Shown piece by piece: positions 48,478 through 56,673 of a stretch of 64,000 nt of DNA (positions are counted from its first letter, which is position 1; each line of letters starts with the position of its first letter). The notes below the pieces were generated by a model. The model was not told the DNA's origin. It did no database searches and saw only the letters and a program-made list of their open reading frames with translations. This DNA is from Dyadobacter bucti. Its GTDB lineage: Bacteria; Bacteroidota; Bacteroidia; Cytophagales; Spirosomataceae. Both the position numbers and the translations under genes were made by a program. The stretch spans positions 62,001-126,000 of the forward strand of contig NZ_SWFP01000014.1 of NCBI RefSeq assembly GCF_005869225.1, given 5' to 3'.

Positions 48478-49707
48478 CTAATTACCTGCAATGGCCGCAA
48501 CAGCCTGCTGGATTTTCAGGATCGCCCCGGCAAAAGCTTCCATATCTTCTTTTTCCCCGAGCATGGCATGCTGTAAAATCCATACGGCGTCTGTACTGCA
48601 GGCCTGCTCAGCCACCGGACAGACAACCCGGCTGTAATCGACAGTTTCGGGGATAGCATAACACATAAAGTTCCGGTTCTGAAAAAGAGGCTGCTTATAC
48701 AAAGGATGTGGGTAACCTTTAAAAGAAGGGATTCCTTCGGCCGCAAGCATTTCAGCGAACTTGTCTTTCGGCAGCCCGCCAAATTCAGAAGCATCATATT
48801 TGAAAATATAAATATGGTAACAATGCAGCGTGATTTCCTCTCCCCTGTGCAGCGGTGTGATCCCTTTTATATTTTTCAACAGATCGTTCAGATACAATCC
48901 ATTTTCGTTTCTTTTTTTTGTCTGCCCGTCGAGCCTTTCCAATTGGTGTGAAAGCAGTACCGCCTGCATCTGCGTGATCCTGTAATTGCAACCCGGATTA
49001 TAATGGTCATACCACTGGCCGCCTTCAATACGCCCCACATTACGCAACGAATGCATCATCGCGTAGAGATCATCGTCATCGGTAATAACGATTCCGCCCT
49101 CGCCGGAGGTAAGGTTTTTGGAAGACTGAAAACTGAAACTGCCTACGTGACCGATCGTGCCCAGTTTTTTCCCTTTATACTCTGCCCCGTGAGCGTGAGC
49201 CGCATCTTCAATCACTTTTAATCCGTGCCTGTCTGCAATGTCCATAATGGCTTCCATATCGCAGGCCTGTCCTCCGAAATGCACCGGGATAATCACTTTC
49301 GTGCGCTCGGTAATGGCGGCTTCTATGGCGGCTGGACTGATGTTATAAGTATCCGGATCAATATCCACGAAAACCGGTACGCAGTTACACTCGATAACCG
49401 ACGATGCCGTGGTGATAAAAGTATAGGGGGGAACGATCACCTCGTCTCCGGGTTTCAGGCCGCAGGCAATCAGGGCAAGGCGGAGTGAAACAGAACCATT
49501 AACGCACGTAATTGCATATTTGCTTCCGCAATAACGCGCAAACGCTTTTTCAAACTTAGCTACCTCATCGCCGCAATCCGGGTTTCCCCATTTGCCGCTC
49601 CTGACTATTTCGGCTACTGCATCCACTTCCCGTGAATCATACACAGGCCAGGGAAACTGCCTGGTTACCGATTTTGCTCCTCCGTCTATTGCCAGTACTG
49701 GATCCAT
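48478..49707 (-). CDS. DegT/DnrJ/EryC1/StrS-family PLP aminotransferase
   Basis: The protein has 409 residues from ATG 49707; a start 48 nt upstream adds an unlikely leader. The fold-type I PLP enzyme has VNGSVSLRLAL, IVPPYTFITTASSV, a DAAHAHGAEYKGKKLGT motif and the PLP-binding Lys197 in FQSSKNLTSGEGG. DegT enzymes aminate keto-sugars, often for glycan or antibiotic sugars. The product sugar is unknown because no nucleotide-sugar genes surround it. It is divergent from an unknown membrane protein gene. Such aminotransferases occur isolated in many Bacteroidota catabolic neighbourhoods. Confidence 0.9.
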   Translation of the reverse strand: MDPVLAIDGGAKSVTRQFPWPVYDSREVDAVAEIVRSGKWGNPDCGDEVAKFEKAFARYCGSKYAITCVNGSVSLRLALIACGLKPGDEVIVPPYTFITTASSVIECNCVPVFVDIDPDTYNISPAAIEAAITERTKVIIPVHFGGQACDMEAIMDIADRHGLKVIEDAAHAHGAEYKGKKLGTIGHVGSFSFQSSKNLTSGEGGIVITDDDDLYAMMHSLRNVGRIEGGQWYDHYNPGCNYRITQMQAVLLSHQLERLDGQTKKRNENGLYLNDLLKNIKGITPLHRGEEITLHCYHIYIFKYDASEFGGLPKDKFAEMLAAEGIPSFKGYPHPLYKQPLFQNRNFMCYAIPETVDYSRVVCPVAEQACSTDAVWILQHAMLGEKEDMEAFAGAILKIQQAVAAIAGN

Positions 49708-49868
49708 AAAACATATTTTACTTAAAGGTCGGTTATCAAATTCATTCAATCTCAATACTTTTCAATGCATTTTTCGGGCTATTGGCAAAAAATCAGGACA
49801 ATGGTTGTAGTCCATTTCTCACATTAAAAAGTACTTATCTCATAAACCCTCCTCTATATTTTACCGGA

Positions 49869-51152
49869 ATGAAAGACCGACAACTTCTTTTTACACTGCT
49901 CGTTGCAGGCATGTCGCTGGGAACGGCCTGGGCTATCCGCGGACAGTTCGGGCACGAACAGGGTGCTGCCTGGGCTGGCGGGATCGGCGGACTGAGTATC
50001 GTGCTTCTTGCCAAAAGACCAGACTGGTATGCAAAAGCCTTTCATCTGGCACTTGCGTCGGCGGCAGGCTGGGGAATCGGTGGCATCATCAGCTATGGGA
50101 TTGTGGTTGGGTACGGACGAGGGATCGAATTCGGAAATGTATATTATGGATTGCTGATGTTGTTTGTCATAGGAGGCCTGTTCGGGCTGATCGGCGGCGG
50201 GCTTTTTGGGCTCGTTTTGGCTTCTACAAAAGACAAACCTGTGGCCTGGCACCAGCTGATCCTGGAAATGACCGCCGGTGCTTTGATCTTCTATTACCTT
50301 CTGATTGAAGAATTGGGCTGGCTCATGACCCCTCCCCGATCGGAGGCCTGGGCTGCCTGCTTTGGAATGACCGTGGCTATGTTCTGGTTTATGATCAGAA
50401 ACCGGCAATATGCGGCGATCCGCGTGGCGGTATTTGCCGGCCTGGGCGGGGGTTTCGGGTTTGCGTTCGGGAATTTCCTTCAAGTGATGGGAAATGTTTC
50501 GGGTATCAAATTCAATTTCTGGAATGTGATGGAATATTCCATCGGATTTTTCGGTGGTATTGGGATGGCTTACGGCACATTCACTTCGAAATGGGAACAA
50601 CAGGAGGCTGGCGTACCTAAGAACAGCATACTTGTCCCACTCGTGATTCTTACATTGATCATCCCATTTATTGTTTGGGACCAATCCTTCGGAACAGAAA
50701 GAATCCTGAATACGGTCCAGGAAATCAGTCCAACCGGCGACGGAACAGGCATTACCCGATATGTGCAGTGGATTGCGCTCTTGCTGATTGCAGGATATGC
50801 CTGCTATTTTATTTATGTTAATTATCAAAAACGAAAAGGAGGCGTTTTAAGCTTTTCGTTTGATTCCGTAAGGTTATTCTTTCTGGCAAATCTTAGCGTT
50901 TATACCATTTACAGCATCCTTATCACCTGTGCTTTTATGAGCACTTACCGTATAGAACAATACCTTTATGTTGTCAATGTGGTGATTATCGGTCTGCTTG
51001 TCGGGAAGTTCGAGCCCTCTTTTACCGACCGGGGCCTCAATATCAACAGGTGGTTTATCAATCTAATTTTTGTGCTGGCTATCATAGCGCTGCTCACAGC
51101 AGTAGCAGTAAGCTCACACGGAGAATTGAAAGGGGCTCAAAGCCGGTTTTGA
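49869..51152 (+). CDS. Unknown polytopic membrane protein
   Basis: The protein has 427 residues from ATG 49869 (MKDRQLLFTLLVAGMSLG), with about twelve hydrophobic helices. Notable are a charged motif between helices 1 and 2 (AIRGQFGHEQGAAWAGG) and several Gly-rich helices (VIGGLFGLIGGGLFGL, FAGLGGGFGFAFGNF). These look like a transporter or channel architecture, but I recognise no family. The region upstream in frame is not signal-like, so this start is preferred. It is divergent from the aminotransferase gene and may share its regulatory region; a common role in sugar handling is only a guess. Confidence 0.75.
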   Translation: MKDRQLLFTLLVAGMSLGTAWAIRGQFGHEQGAAWAGGIGGLSIVLLAKRPDWYAKAFHLALASAAGWGIGGIISYGIVVGYGRGIEFGNVYYGLLMLFVIGGLFGLIGGGLFGLVLASTKDKPVAWHQLILEMTAGALIFYYLLIEELGWLMTPPRSEAWAACFGMTVAMFWFMIRNRQYAAIRVAVFAGLGGGFGFAFGNFLQVMGNVSGIKFNFWNVMEYSIGFFGGIGMAYGTFTSKWEQQEAGVPKNSILVPLVILTLIIPFIVWDQSFGTERILNTVQEISPTGDGTGITRYVQWIALLLIAGYACYFIYVNYQKRKGGVLSFSFDSVRLFFLANLSVYTIYSILITCAFMSTYRIEQYLYVVNVVIIGLLVGKFEPSFTDRGLNINRWFINLIFVLAIIALLTAVAVSSHGELKGAQSRF

Positions 51153-51312
51153 AGGATGCTGGCCGGAGGGTTTTAACGATTGCATATCACTTGGAGTAAA
51201 AGGAAATAAAAAGAAATGCTAATTCATTTAACTAGCCACTTCCCTCTTTTTAAACATCCTTTATTAAGCAATGGCAGATAAATATTTAACTTCGCAATTA
51301 TTATTATAAAAC

Positions 51313-51359
51313 CAATCGTTCCATTATTGTATCATTACAAACTTTCCAACAAACGATTG
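51313..51359. promoter_or_regulatory. Inverted repeat upstream of antitoxin-like gene
   Basis: CAATCGTT (51313-51320) and AACGATTG (51352-51359) are exact inverted copies 31 nt apart, 43 nt before the small gene. They may be half-sites of an autoregulatory operator. Confidence 0.3.
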
Positions 51360-51401
51360 TTACTAAGATTCTTATTTTCAATAATTTAACACACTTTCGC
51401 T

Positions 51402-51554
51402 ATGGCACGCCCGATAAAAGAAACACCGGTTTTAAAAGGTGCAGACGCAATTAGATTCCGGAAGAATATGGAATTTAACAAAAAGGTGTCTGCTGAAGAG
51501 CTTGATAGAATGAAGAAAAACTTCAAGTTGTTTCAATCGAAGATTACGTTCTGA
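51402..51554 (+). CDS. Small antitoxin-like protein (50 aa)
   Basis: The 50-residue basic protein starts MARPIKETPVLKGADAIRF and ends FKLFQSKITF. It has a KVSAEELDRMKKNF helix and resembles the short antitoxin-like proteins that precede TacT-type GNAT genes in Bacteroidota (recalled, not searched). Its stop (TGA) overlaps an ATG (TGATG) that begins the expected frame of the downstream acetyltransferase. That overlap supports a coupled pair. It would lack a full DNA-binding domain by eye, so how it regulates is unclear. Confidence 0.65.
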   Translation: MARPIKETPVLKGADAIRFRKNMEFNKKVSAEELDRMKKNFKLFQSKITF

Positions 51555-51582
51555 TGGCATTAGATGATTCAGAATCGTCAGA

Positions 51583-52104
51583 TTGTCGGTTGATTCTGTT
51601 ATAAAACCATTTGATTGCGGTGATAACGAACTTAATGAATTCCTTTTACAGGACGCAATTGACTACCAAAAAGCACATCTGGCTGTAACATATATTCTCG
51701 AGAACAAGGATGACACAATTGCTTACTTCTCGGTCCAGAATGACAAAATAGCTTTGGAGGATTTTCCAAGCAGAAGTCAGTATAACAAAGCTCGCTCCAA
51801 AATCGCCCATAAAAAATCTCATAAAAGCTATCCCGCTGTAAAAATCGGGAGATTAGGTGTAGGTGAGAAGTTCACAGGTAAGGGTTACGGAAGAGGTATT
51901 CTTGACTTTGTTAAAATTATGTTTTTAACAAATAACAGAACCGGCTGCCGATTTATGCTAGTAGATGCATATAACAACAAAATAGATTTTTACAAAAACA
52001 ACGGCTTCAAGTTGCTCCGGCCATTTGAAGACAAGGGCCGGACGCAATTGATGTTTTGTGATCTGCTGGATTACAAAGATCCTATCCAAACCCCGGAACA
52101 ATAA
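51583..52104 (+). CDS. GNAT acetyltransferase, TacT-like toxin candidate; 5' end damaged
   Basis: The frame is open from a TTG at 51583 and gives 173 residues with a GNAT fold: IKPFDCGDNELNEFLLQDAIDYQ, the acetyl-CoA loop RLGVGEKFTGKGYGRGILDFV, and a C-terminal FMLVDAYNNKIDFYKNNGF. These are TacT-like features; toxins of that type acetylate aminoacyl-tRNA. The ATG overlapping the antitoxin-like stop (51554) reads only 16 codons before a stop, whereas a one-base change near 51567 would join it to FRIVRLSVDSVIKPF. The gene therefore looks frameshifted at its fifth codon, or uses the weak TTG and loses its first strand. The 3' end is 3 nt from the convergent phosphatase gene. Confidence 0.75.
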   Translation: MSVDSVIKPFDCGDNELNEFLLQDAIDYQKAHLAVTYILENKDDTIAYFSVQNDKIALEDFPSRSQYNKARSKIAHKKSHKSYPAVKIGRLGVGEKFTGKGYGRGILDFVKIMFLTNNRTGCRFMLVDAYNNKIDFYKNNGFKLLRPFEDKGRTQLMFCDLLDYKDPIQTPEQ

Positions 52105-52107
52105 CTC

Positions 52108-53886
52108 CTACTTTCTGATCACCAGTTCATCCCTCACCTTCCCCTCCGGATCGTAACATTTGTATGTAAGCGTATTATCTTTCATTGTAATGTGCTGGTA
52201 TAAAGGACCGTCGGGATAGCGAACCACGGCATAATCTTCTTCCGGCCATTGTTCCTGCTTGCCGGGAATGCTGATGGACATGGTATAGATCGTTCCCTCT
52301 GCCGGCGTTTTCATAGCTTTTCCGTTTAGCATCGGCTTTGTACGGAGGTAATAATGCATGTGCCCGCTCATGACCATATCCACATGGTATTTGTCAAAAA
52401 GCGTACACCAATCTTTTCTGATGTCGTCGTAAGGCTCTTCGAGGTTATATGGAGGAAAATGGAACATCGCAAATTTCCATTTCGCGTCAGAATTTTTAAG
52501 CTGTTTTTCAATCCATCCCTTCTGAGCCGGCACCGAAAGCGTCGCATCGATCATCACAAAAAGTGCATCCTGGTATTTGAAAGAATAGGTCATTTCCTTT
52601 GGCTGATTTCCGGGACCGTTTTCAGGCAGGCTGAACATCTCCTGGTACATCCAGGCCCCTAGCCCATCCTGGCTGTCATGATTCCCCGGCACTGGCATCA
52701 AAGGTTTGCCATGAAATACCGGACTCGAATAATTCCACAATCCGTCCCATTCATCGCGGTGGAGGCCGGTGGTCACCAGATCGCCCGCAATGGAGAAGAA
52801 TGCAGTTTCCGGGTGTCTTTTTAATGATTTTTTTGCCATATCACCCCATATTTCCGAGTAATGCGTATCCCCAAACCAGATAAACGAAAATCCTTTGTTC
52901 ACGTCCGGTTGCGTTTGAAAAGCAACCGGCGCCAGCCATTTTTCATTTTCAGTTGCCAGCGCGTAGGAATATGTGGTCCCCGGCGAAAGATTTTTCAGCT
53001 TCGCGGTAAACCGGTTCACATACCGGTCATTTTGCAGAAGGCGATCCTCCATTTTAAATTTTGAAGCATCAGCAAAAAGCGTATCCTTAGTCCCGGGCTT
53101 CCAGTATTTGACTCGCCCTCTTTCAACTGAAACATTCGTGCGCCACTGAATGTCCACAGAAGTTTTCGGATCATCGCTCCACGTGAGCATGATCTGGTCG
53201 GGGACGGAGGAAGAAGGCGTTTTGGTATTCCTGAATGCGTTTACCAGATGCGCTTCCCGCGCACGGCCCCGAACCGTAGTAAACAATACCTGGCCTTTTA
53301 ACTCGTCCGGAACCTCGGTCAGCACCAGGCCATCCCAGTCGTGATAGGTAAAGGCACCTGTATCGATCGTGTCCAACGGATATTGGGAAGGTGTAACCCG
53401 GGTAATCTGAAGTTTATCCTGTTTCTTTTGCGGTGCGACACTAATAAAATACACCGGGCGGTGCTTGTCAAAACCATTGATACCTAAACCAATACTCCCT
53501 TTATCAAAGTTCTTCTGCCAGACTTCATAAGTATATTCCTCATTTTTTACGGTTAGACCCGTCTTTTTGAAGCCACTCTCTTTTATCCAGAAAGGCATTG
53601 ATTTCTGCCCCTGATCGCGCATCAGGGAGACAGTGACAGGCACATTCGCGTCAAAAGTCCAGAACTTCGTGGCAAGGATCTCCTTTTCTTCATCTGTAAA
53701 AAAACCGAGCAGGTAATTTTCAGAAACTGTGTCGAGCTGAGCCGGAGTCAATGTTTTGTAAAGCCTTGTAACGGCATCGTCCACAACATTTTTAACGTTC
53801 CCGGATGTCAGCTCACTTTTCTTTTCACAAGAACTAAAACCAATCGATAAGAGTAAAATAAATGACAGCAGCTTACCAGTATTCAT
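52108..53886 (-). CDS. Exported metallophosphoesterase lipoprotein with Fn3-like domain
   Basis: The 592-residue protein has a lipoprotein signal (GFSSC, Cys20). An N-terminal beta region (about 40-215) is followed by a purple-acid-phosphatase-like Fn3 segment (QIMLTWSDDPKTSVDIQWRT) and then a calcineurin-like catalytic domain. Metal-ligand blocks are FGDTHYSE, AGDLVTTG, VPGNHDSQ and SGHMHYY. It should hydrolyse phosphate esters at the cell envelope. It is the last gene of a minus-strand run with the PqaA-like gene (18 nt gap), the ceramidase-like gene and a SusC/SusD pair, suggesting nutrient degradation. Confidence 0.9.
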   Translation of the reverse strand: MNTGKLLSFILLLSIGFSSCEKKSELTSGNVKNVVDDAVTRLYKTLTPAQLDTVSENYLLGFFTDEEKEILATKFWTFDANVPVTVSLMRDQGQKSMPFWIKESGFKKTGLTVKNEEYTYEVWQKNFDKGSIGLGINGFDKHRPVYFISVAPQKKQDKLQITRVTPSQYPLDTIDTGAFTYHDWDGLVLTEVPDELKGQVLFTTVRGRAREAHLVNAFRNTKTPSSSVPDQIMLTWSDDPKTSVDIQWRTNVSVERGRVKYWKPGTKDTLFADASKFKMEDRLLQNDRYVNRFTAKLKNLSPGTTYSYALATENEKWLAPVAFQTQPDVNKGFSFIWFGDTHYSEIWGDMAKKSLKRHPETAFFSIAGDLVTTGLHRDEWDGLWNYSSPVFHGKPLMPVPGNHDSQDGLGAWMYQEMFSLPENGPGNQPKEMTYSFKYQDALFVMIDATLSVPAQKGWIEKQLKNSDAKWKFAMFHFPPYNLEEPYDDIRKDWCTLFDKYHVDMVMSGHMHYYLRTKPMLNGKAMKTPAEGTIYTMSISIPGKQEQWPEEDYAVVRYPDGPLYQHITMKDNTLTYKCYDPEGKVRDELVIRK

Positions 53887-53904
53887 ACAGAAAAATAATG
53901 TTGT

Positions 53905-55263
53905 TTAAAGTAATACTTTGTTACTGGTCAAAAAGACCCTCGTACTTTCTGTATAAGTATCGCCTGCAGGCGTTTTGTATTTCAAGTCCACATAAAAAGC
54001 CCGGAATCCACTGGCCGGAAAATTCTCCGTTACCTTCACGACCGATTTTTTGCTGATGCCAAGACTTTTACCCGTCCAGGTATCATTCCGCAAATCCTGG
54101 TCCGCGGAATGAGCCGACCACAGGATCACATCTACCAAAGCATCTGAGGTAGCCTTTATTTCAAGACTGACACTCTGTTTGGTGGAAGATTGTGTCCACT
54201 GACAGGTAGCGTAGGGCGTTTTCGTGATTGTCGCTCCAAAAAACGCGCTCAGCGCCTCCATAGCCTGTTTACCTCCTCCAAGATCATGGCCGGCATTCGG
54301 AACATAATGCAGCATGTTGTTGCCGGGGATTTTATCCAGGTAGTTTTTGATATTGTCCACCACCCAATACTCATCATTGGTACCCATAAAAATCATTTTG
54401 GGCATCGTCAGTTTTGCGCGGTAAGAATAAGGATCGATCATGGTAGTGATCGCCTGACCATCAGGAGAACCTGTCGATTGCGGGATTCCCAGCTTCACAT
54501 AATCTTCAATCTGCACACTGTAATCCCCCCAGGATTTGATCTGGTAATCAAGACTTACCGGCATGTTGAGAATATCAATTACCATCGGCGCTATGGCCTG
54601 TACCCTTTTGTCACTGGCACCTGTAAGCCAGGTAGTCCATCCGCGCTTGGAAGCGCCGGTTACCACAAAGCTATTTACGGTATGGTTCAGCTTTTGTTTG
54701 GAAAATTCCTGGACCGCGTCCATTGCCCTCACCGCACTCTTAACCATCGGAAAAAGCAAAGGCCAGCTGTAATCCTTATCCTTTTTGAAATTGTGCAGCG
54801 TATATGAAATCAGTGCGTCTTCGGTCAGATCGTCGAAAAAAGGCTGGTTGGGCGTCTGCTTCAACAATGCTACAATGGCGCGATTTGTGGTGGCGATGCC
54901 GCCCAGCGACGCATACATTTTGTCATCCTGCTTGCTGTTCCAGTTGGGCAGCTCATTTTTATTCGACCCGCCGGTAATGAAAAGCAGCGCGTCATCGTGT
55001 TTATTTTCTTTCGGTACAATCACTGTGAGCTGGTGTGTCCAGGTGAACTCCCGCCACTTTTGCGAGGTGAGCAGCAGATTGTAAAACGTCAGACCGTCTT
55101 TGGCAAAAGTCTCTTTTACCTCCCATTTAAAAGTTTTGTCGCCATTTTCAAGATAACTGTGAAGTGCCGTTTCGGGTGTGATCTTCTGAGCGTTAACTGC
55201 CAATATGCCAATGCATTGAATAAAAATTACTGTGATCGAGCGTCTGATTGCATTCCGGTACAT
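53905..55263 (-). CDS. PhoPQ-activated pathogenicity-related (PqaA-like) hydrolase
   Basis: The 452-residue exported protein (signal peptide ends at VNAQ) matches the PqaA/PhoPQ-regulated family. The fold is alpha/beta hydrolase: the nucleophile Ser is in VTGASKRGWTTWL (GxSxxG), the acid probably in FMGTNDEYWV, and the His in NAGHDLGGG. The characteristic FITGGSNKN and the AIVALLKQTPNQP block are present. The substrate is unknown; Salmonella PqaA is named for PhoPQ regulation only, and no PhoPQ system is seen here. It lies between the ceramidase-like and phosphatase genes with short gaps, so it is probably in one operon. Confidence 0.9.
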   Translation of the reverse strand: MYRNAIRRSITVIFIQCIGILAVNAQKITPETALHSYLENGDKTFKWEVKETFAKDGLTFYNLLLTSQKWREFTWTHQLTVIVPKENKHDDALLFITGGSNKNELPNWNSKQDDKMYASLGGIATTNRAIVALLKQTPNQPFFDDLTEDALISYTLHNFKKDKDYSWPLLFPMVKSAVRAMDAVQEFSKQKLNHTVNSFVVTGASKRGWTTWLTGASDKRVQAIAPMVIDILNMPVSLDYQIKSWGDYSVQIEDYVKLGIPQSTGSPDGQAITTMIDPYSYRAKLTMPKMIFMGTNDEYWVVDNIKNYLDKIPGNNMLHYVPNAGHDLGGGKQAMEALSAFFGATITKTPYATCQWTQSSTKQSVSLEIKATSDALVDVILWSAHSADQDLRNDTWTGKSLGISKKSVVKVTENFPASGFRAFYVDLKYKTPAGDTYTESTRVFLTSNKVLL

Positions 55264-55292
55264 ATTCCTAAGGTTTGTTTGTGTTGATCATA

Positions 55293-56570
55293 TTACTTGT
55301 ACCCCTCAGCCCCGGGGTTTTCACTGATTAATTTAAGTGCTTCCTCCATGTAAATCTCACCGGTCATTTCGCCCAGGCTTGTGCGGCTGACGTAGTCATA
55401 TCTTTTGAAACTCTGAAAATCCACTTTGGTAAGCATATACCCGAAAGCATCATTGGTCAGCCCAAAAAGAAAGGGCTGACTGGTTTTCATGTGCCGCTTT
55501 ACATAGTAACCGATATTGGGCAGAGCCTCACCTGGAACTGTGAGTATTTGTGCAGTTCCGATGTTCAGCAGGTTAAGTTGCGTAGCCACCCGGTTGTCGC
55601 CTGCCATCTCATTTTTGATCGGGGATTTTTTTAAAATATACCGCATAATCTCCGAATCGACCGGGAAATGTATTTTTTTCGATGTGCAAAATAAAGCCGG
55701 ATTTTCCTGTATGCCGGCATTTGCGACAATACGCAGCGCTTCATCCGCCAGGAGCTCACCGATCCTTTTGCATTCATTCCAGTCATTGGCTTCCTTGCCG
55801 TTTTCGACGCGGTTATCTGCCGTGACCATACCACCCTGCGCGCCGTTCATGAAAATGGCGGTGCCACCACCTTTTGCTTCGATCCGGTCGTAAAGCGGGC
55901 CGCAAAGATCGGGGCTTAAAATACCCCGCCCAGACCCGATTACTTCCGGGTGTATCGCATAGTTAACCAGTGTGGCAATAGCTTTGCCCTGGTGTGCCTT
56001 GTTTTTCGCAAGCACTTGAATGACTCCGCAGCGCGGGTCGTACAACTGATCGGCGTAGTAGTTATATGCGATTTTACCCTTTGCTTCCCCTACTGCGGTT
56101 CTTAGGGAGGCATCTTCCAGGTCTTGAACCGCTTCGTTTACAGCCTCTGCAATCAATTTCACACAATGGTCCAGATACTTCAGATCGGCAAAAGATTCGC
56201 CCTTTTCGTTGGGAAAACCATAAGCATCGGGACCGCTATGGGTATGGGTAGCACCGATGAGAATGTTCTCCGGGGGTATGCCTTTGATCAAAGCCCTCGA
56301 TCTATTGCCCAGAGCCGCAGGCCAGCCTAGGTTATCAACATTCACAATAGCCACCCTGGTATTGCCTTTTTCCAAAACCAGCGCTCTCACATATAGTTCG
56401 CCATTTTTGGATGTAGCTTTTTTGGGAGTTCCTATTCCGCCGGACACAGGCAACAAGGGATCCGGAGTAATAACCCGCACAGCCGCGCCTGCCTTGAAAT
56501 CCTGGCTATGTACGGGAAGAATGAAAATGCAAAACAAGCAGGTTAACAGTATGGCTTTCGTATTTTTCAT
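55293..56570 (-). CDS. Neutral ceramidase N-terminal-domain-like protein
   Basis: The product has 426 residues from ATG 56570, where the signal peptide (MKNTKAILLTCLFCIFILPVHSQ) begins. It matches the N-terminal domain of neutral/alkaline ceramidases and lacks the C-terminal domain. Zinc-site motifs are kept: ATHTHSGPD and NYAIHPEV. The loop corresponding to the catalytic Ser motif of true ceramidases (GDVSPN-type) reads FMNGAQGGMVTADN, so the ceramidase activity is doubtful. It may be an amidohydrolase on another lipid or sugar amide. First of a three-gene exported hydrolase run behind a terminator after susD. Confidence 0.85.
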   Translation of the reverse strand: MKNTKAILLTCLFCIFILPVHSQDFKAGAAVRVITPDPLLPVSGGIGTPKKATSKNGELYVRALVLEKGNTRVAIVNVDNLGWPAALGNRSRALIKGIPPENILIGATHTHSGPDAYGFPNEKGESFADLKYLDHCVKLIAEAVNEAVQDLEDASLRTAVGEAKGKIAYNYYADQLYDPRCGVIQVLAKNKAHQGKAIATLVNYAIHPEVIGSGRGILSPDLCGPLYDRIEAKGGGTAIFMNGAQGGMVTADNRVENGKEANDWNECKRIGELLADEALRIVANAGIQENPALFCTSKKIHFPVDSEIMRYILKKSPIKNEMAGDNRVATQLNLLNIGTAQILTVPGEALPNIGYYVKRHMKTSQPFLFGLTNDAFGYMLTKVDFQSFKRYDYVSRTSLGEMTGEIYMEEALKLISENPGAEGYK

Positions 56571-56610
56571 TTGACATGCGTTAAAAATATTACGGCAGCT
56601 TTTCAAAAAC

Positions 56611-56647
56611 AAAACGGGGCTGTCGGACATTTCAGACAGTCCCGTTT
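56611..56647 (-). terminator. Terminator/attenuator between SusD and hydrolase genes
   Basis: AAAACGGG-G-CTGTC pairs with GACAG-T-CCCGTTTT (one G-U) to form a 14-bp stem, with T-runs at both ends. It could reduce readthrough from the SusCD genes into the hydrolases. Confidence 0.75.
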
Positions 56648-56673
56648 TCGATGTTTTATATTACAAAACCAAC

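Noticed and set aside
49854..50828. Minus-strand open frame of 324 codons opposite the membrane protein
   Set aside because: Composition rich in His, Gln and Pro with no hydrophobic core. The plus-strand frame has a clear membrane topology and fits codon use better.
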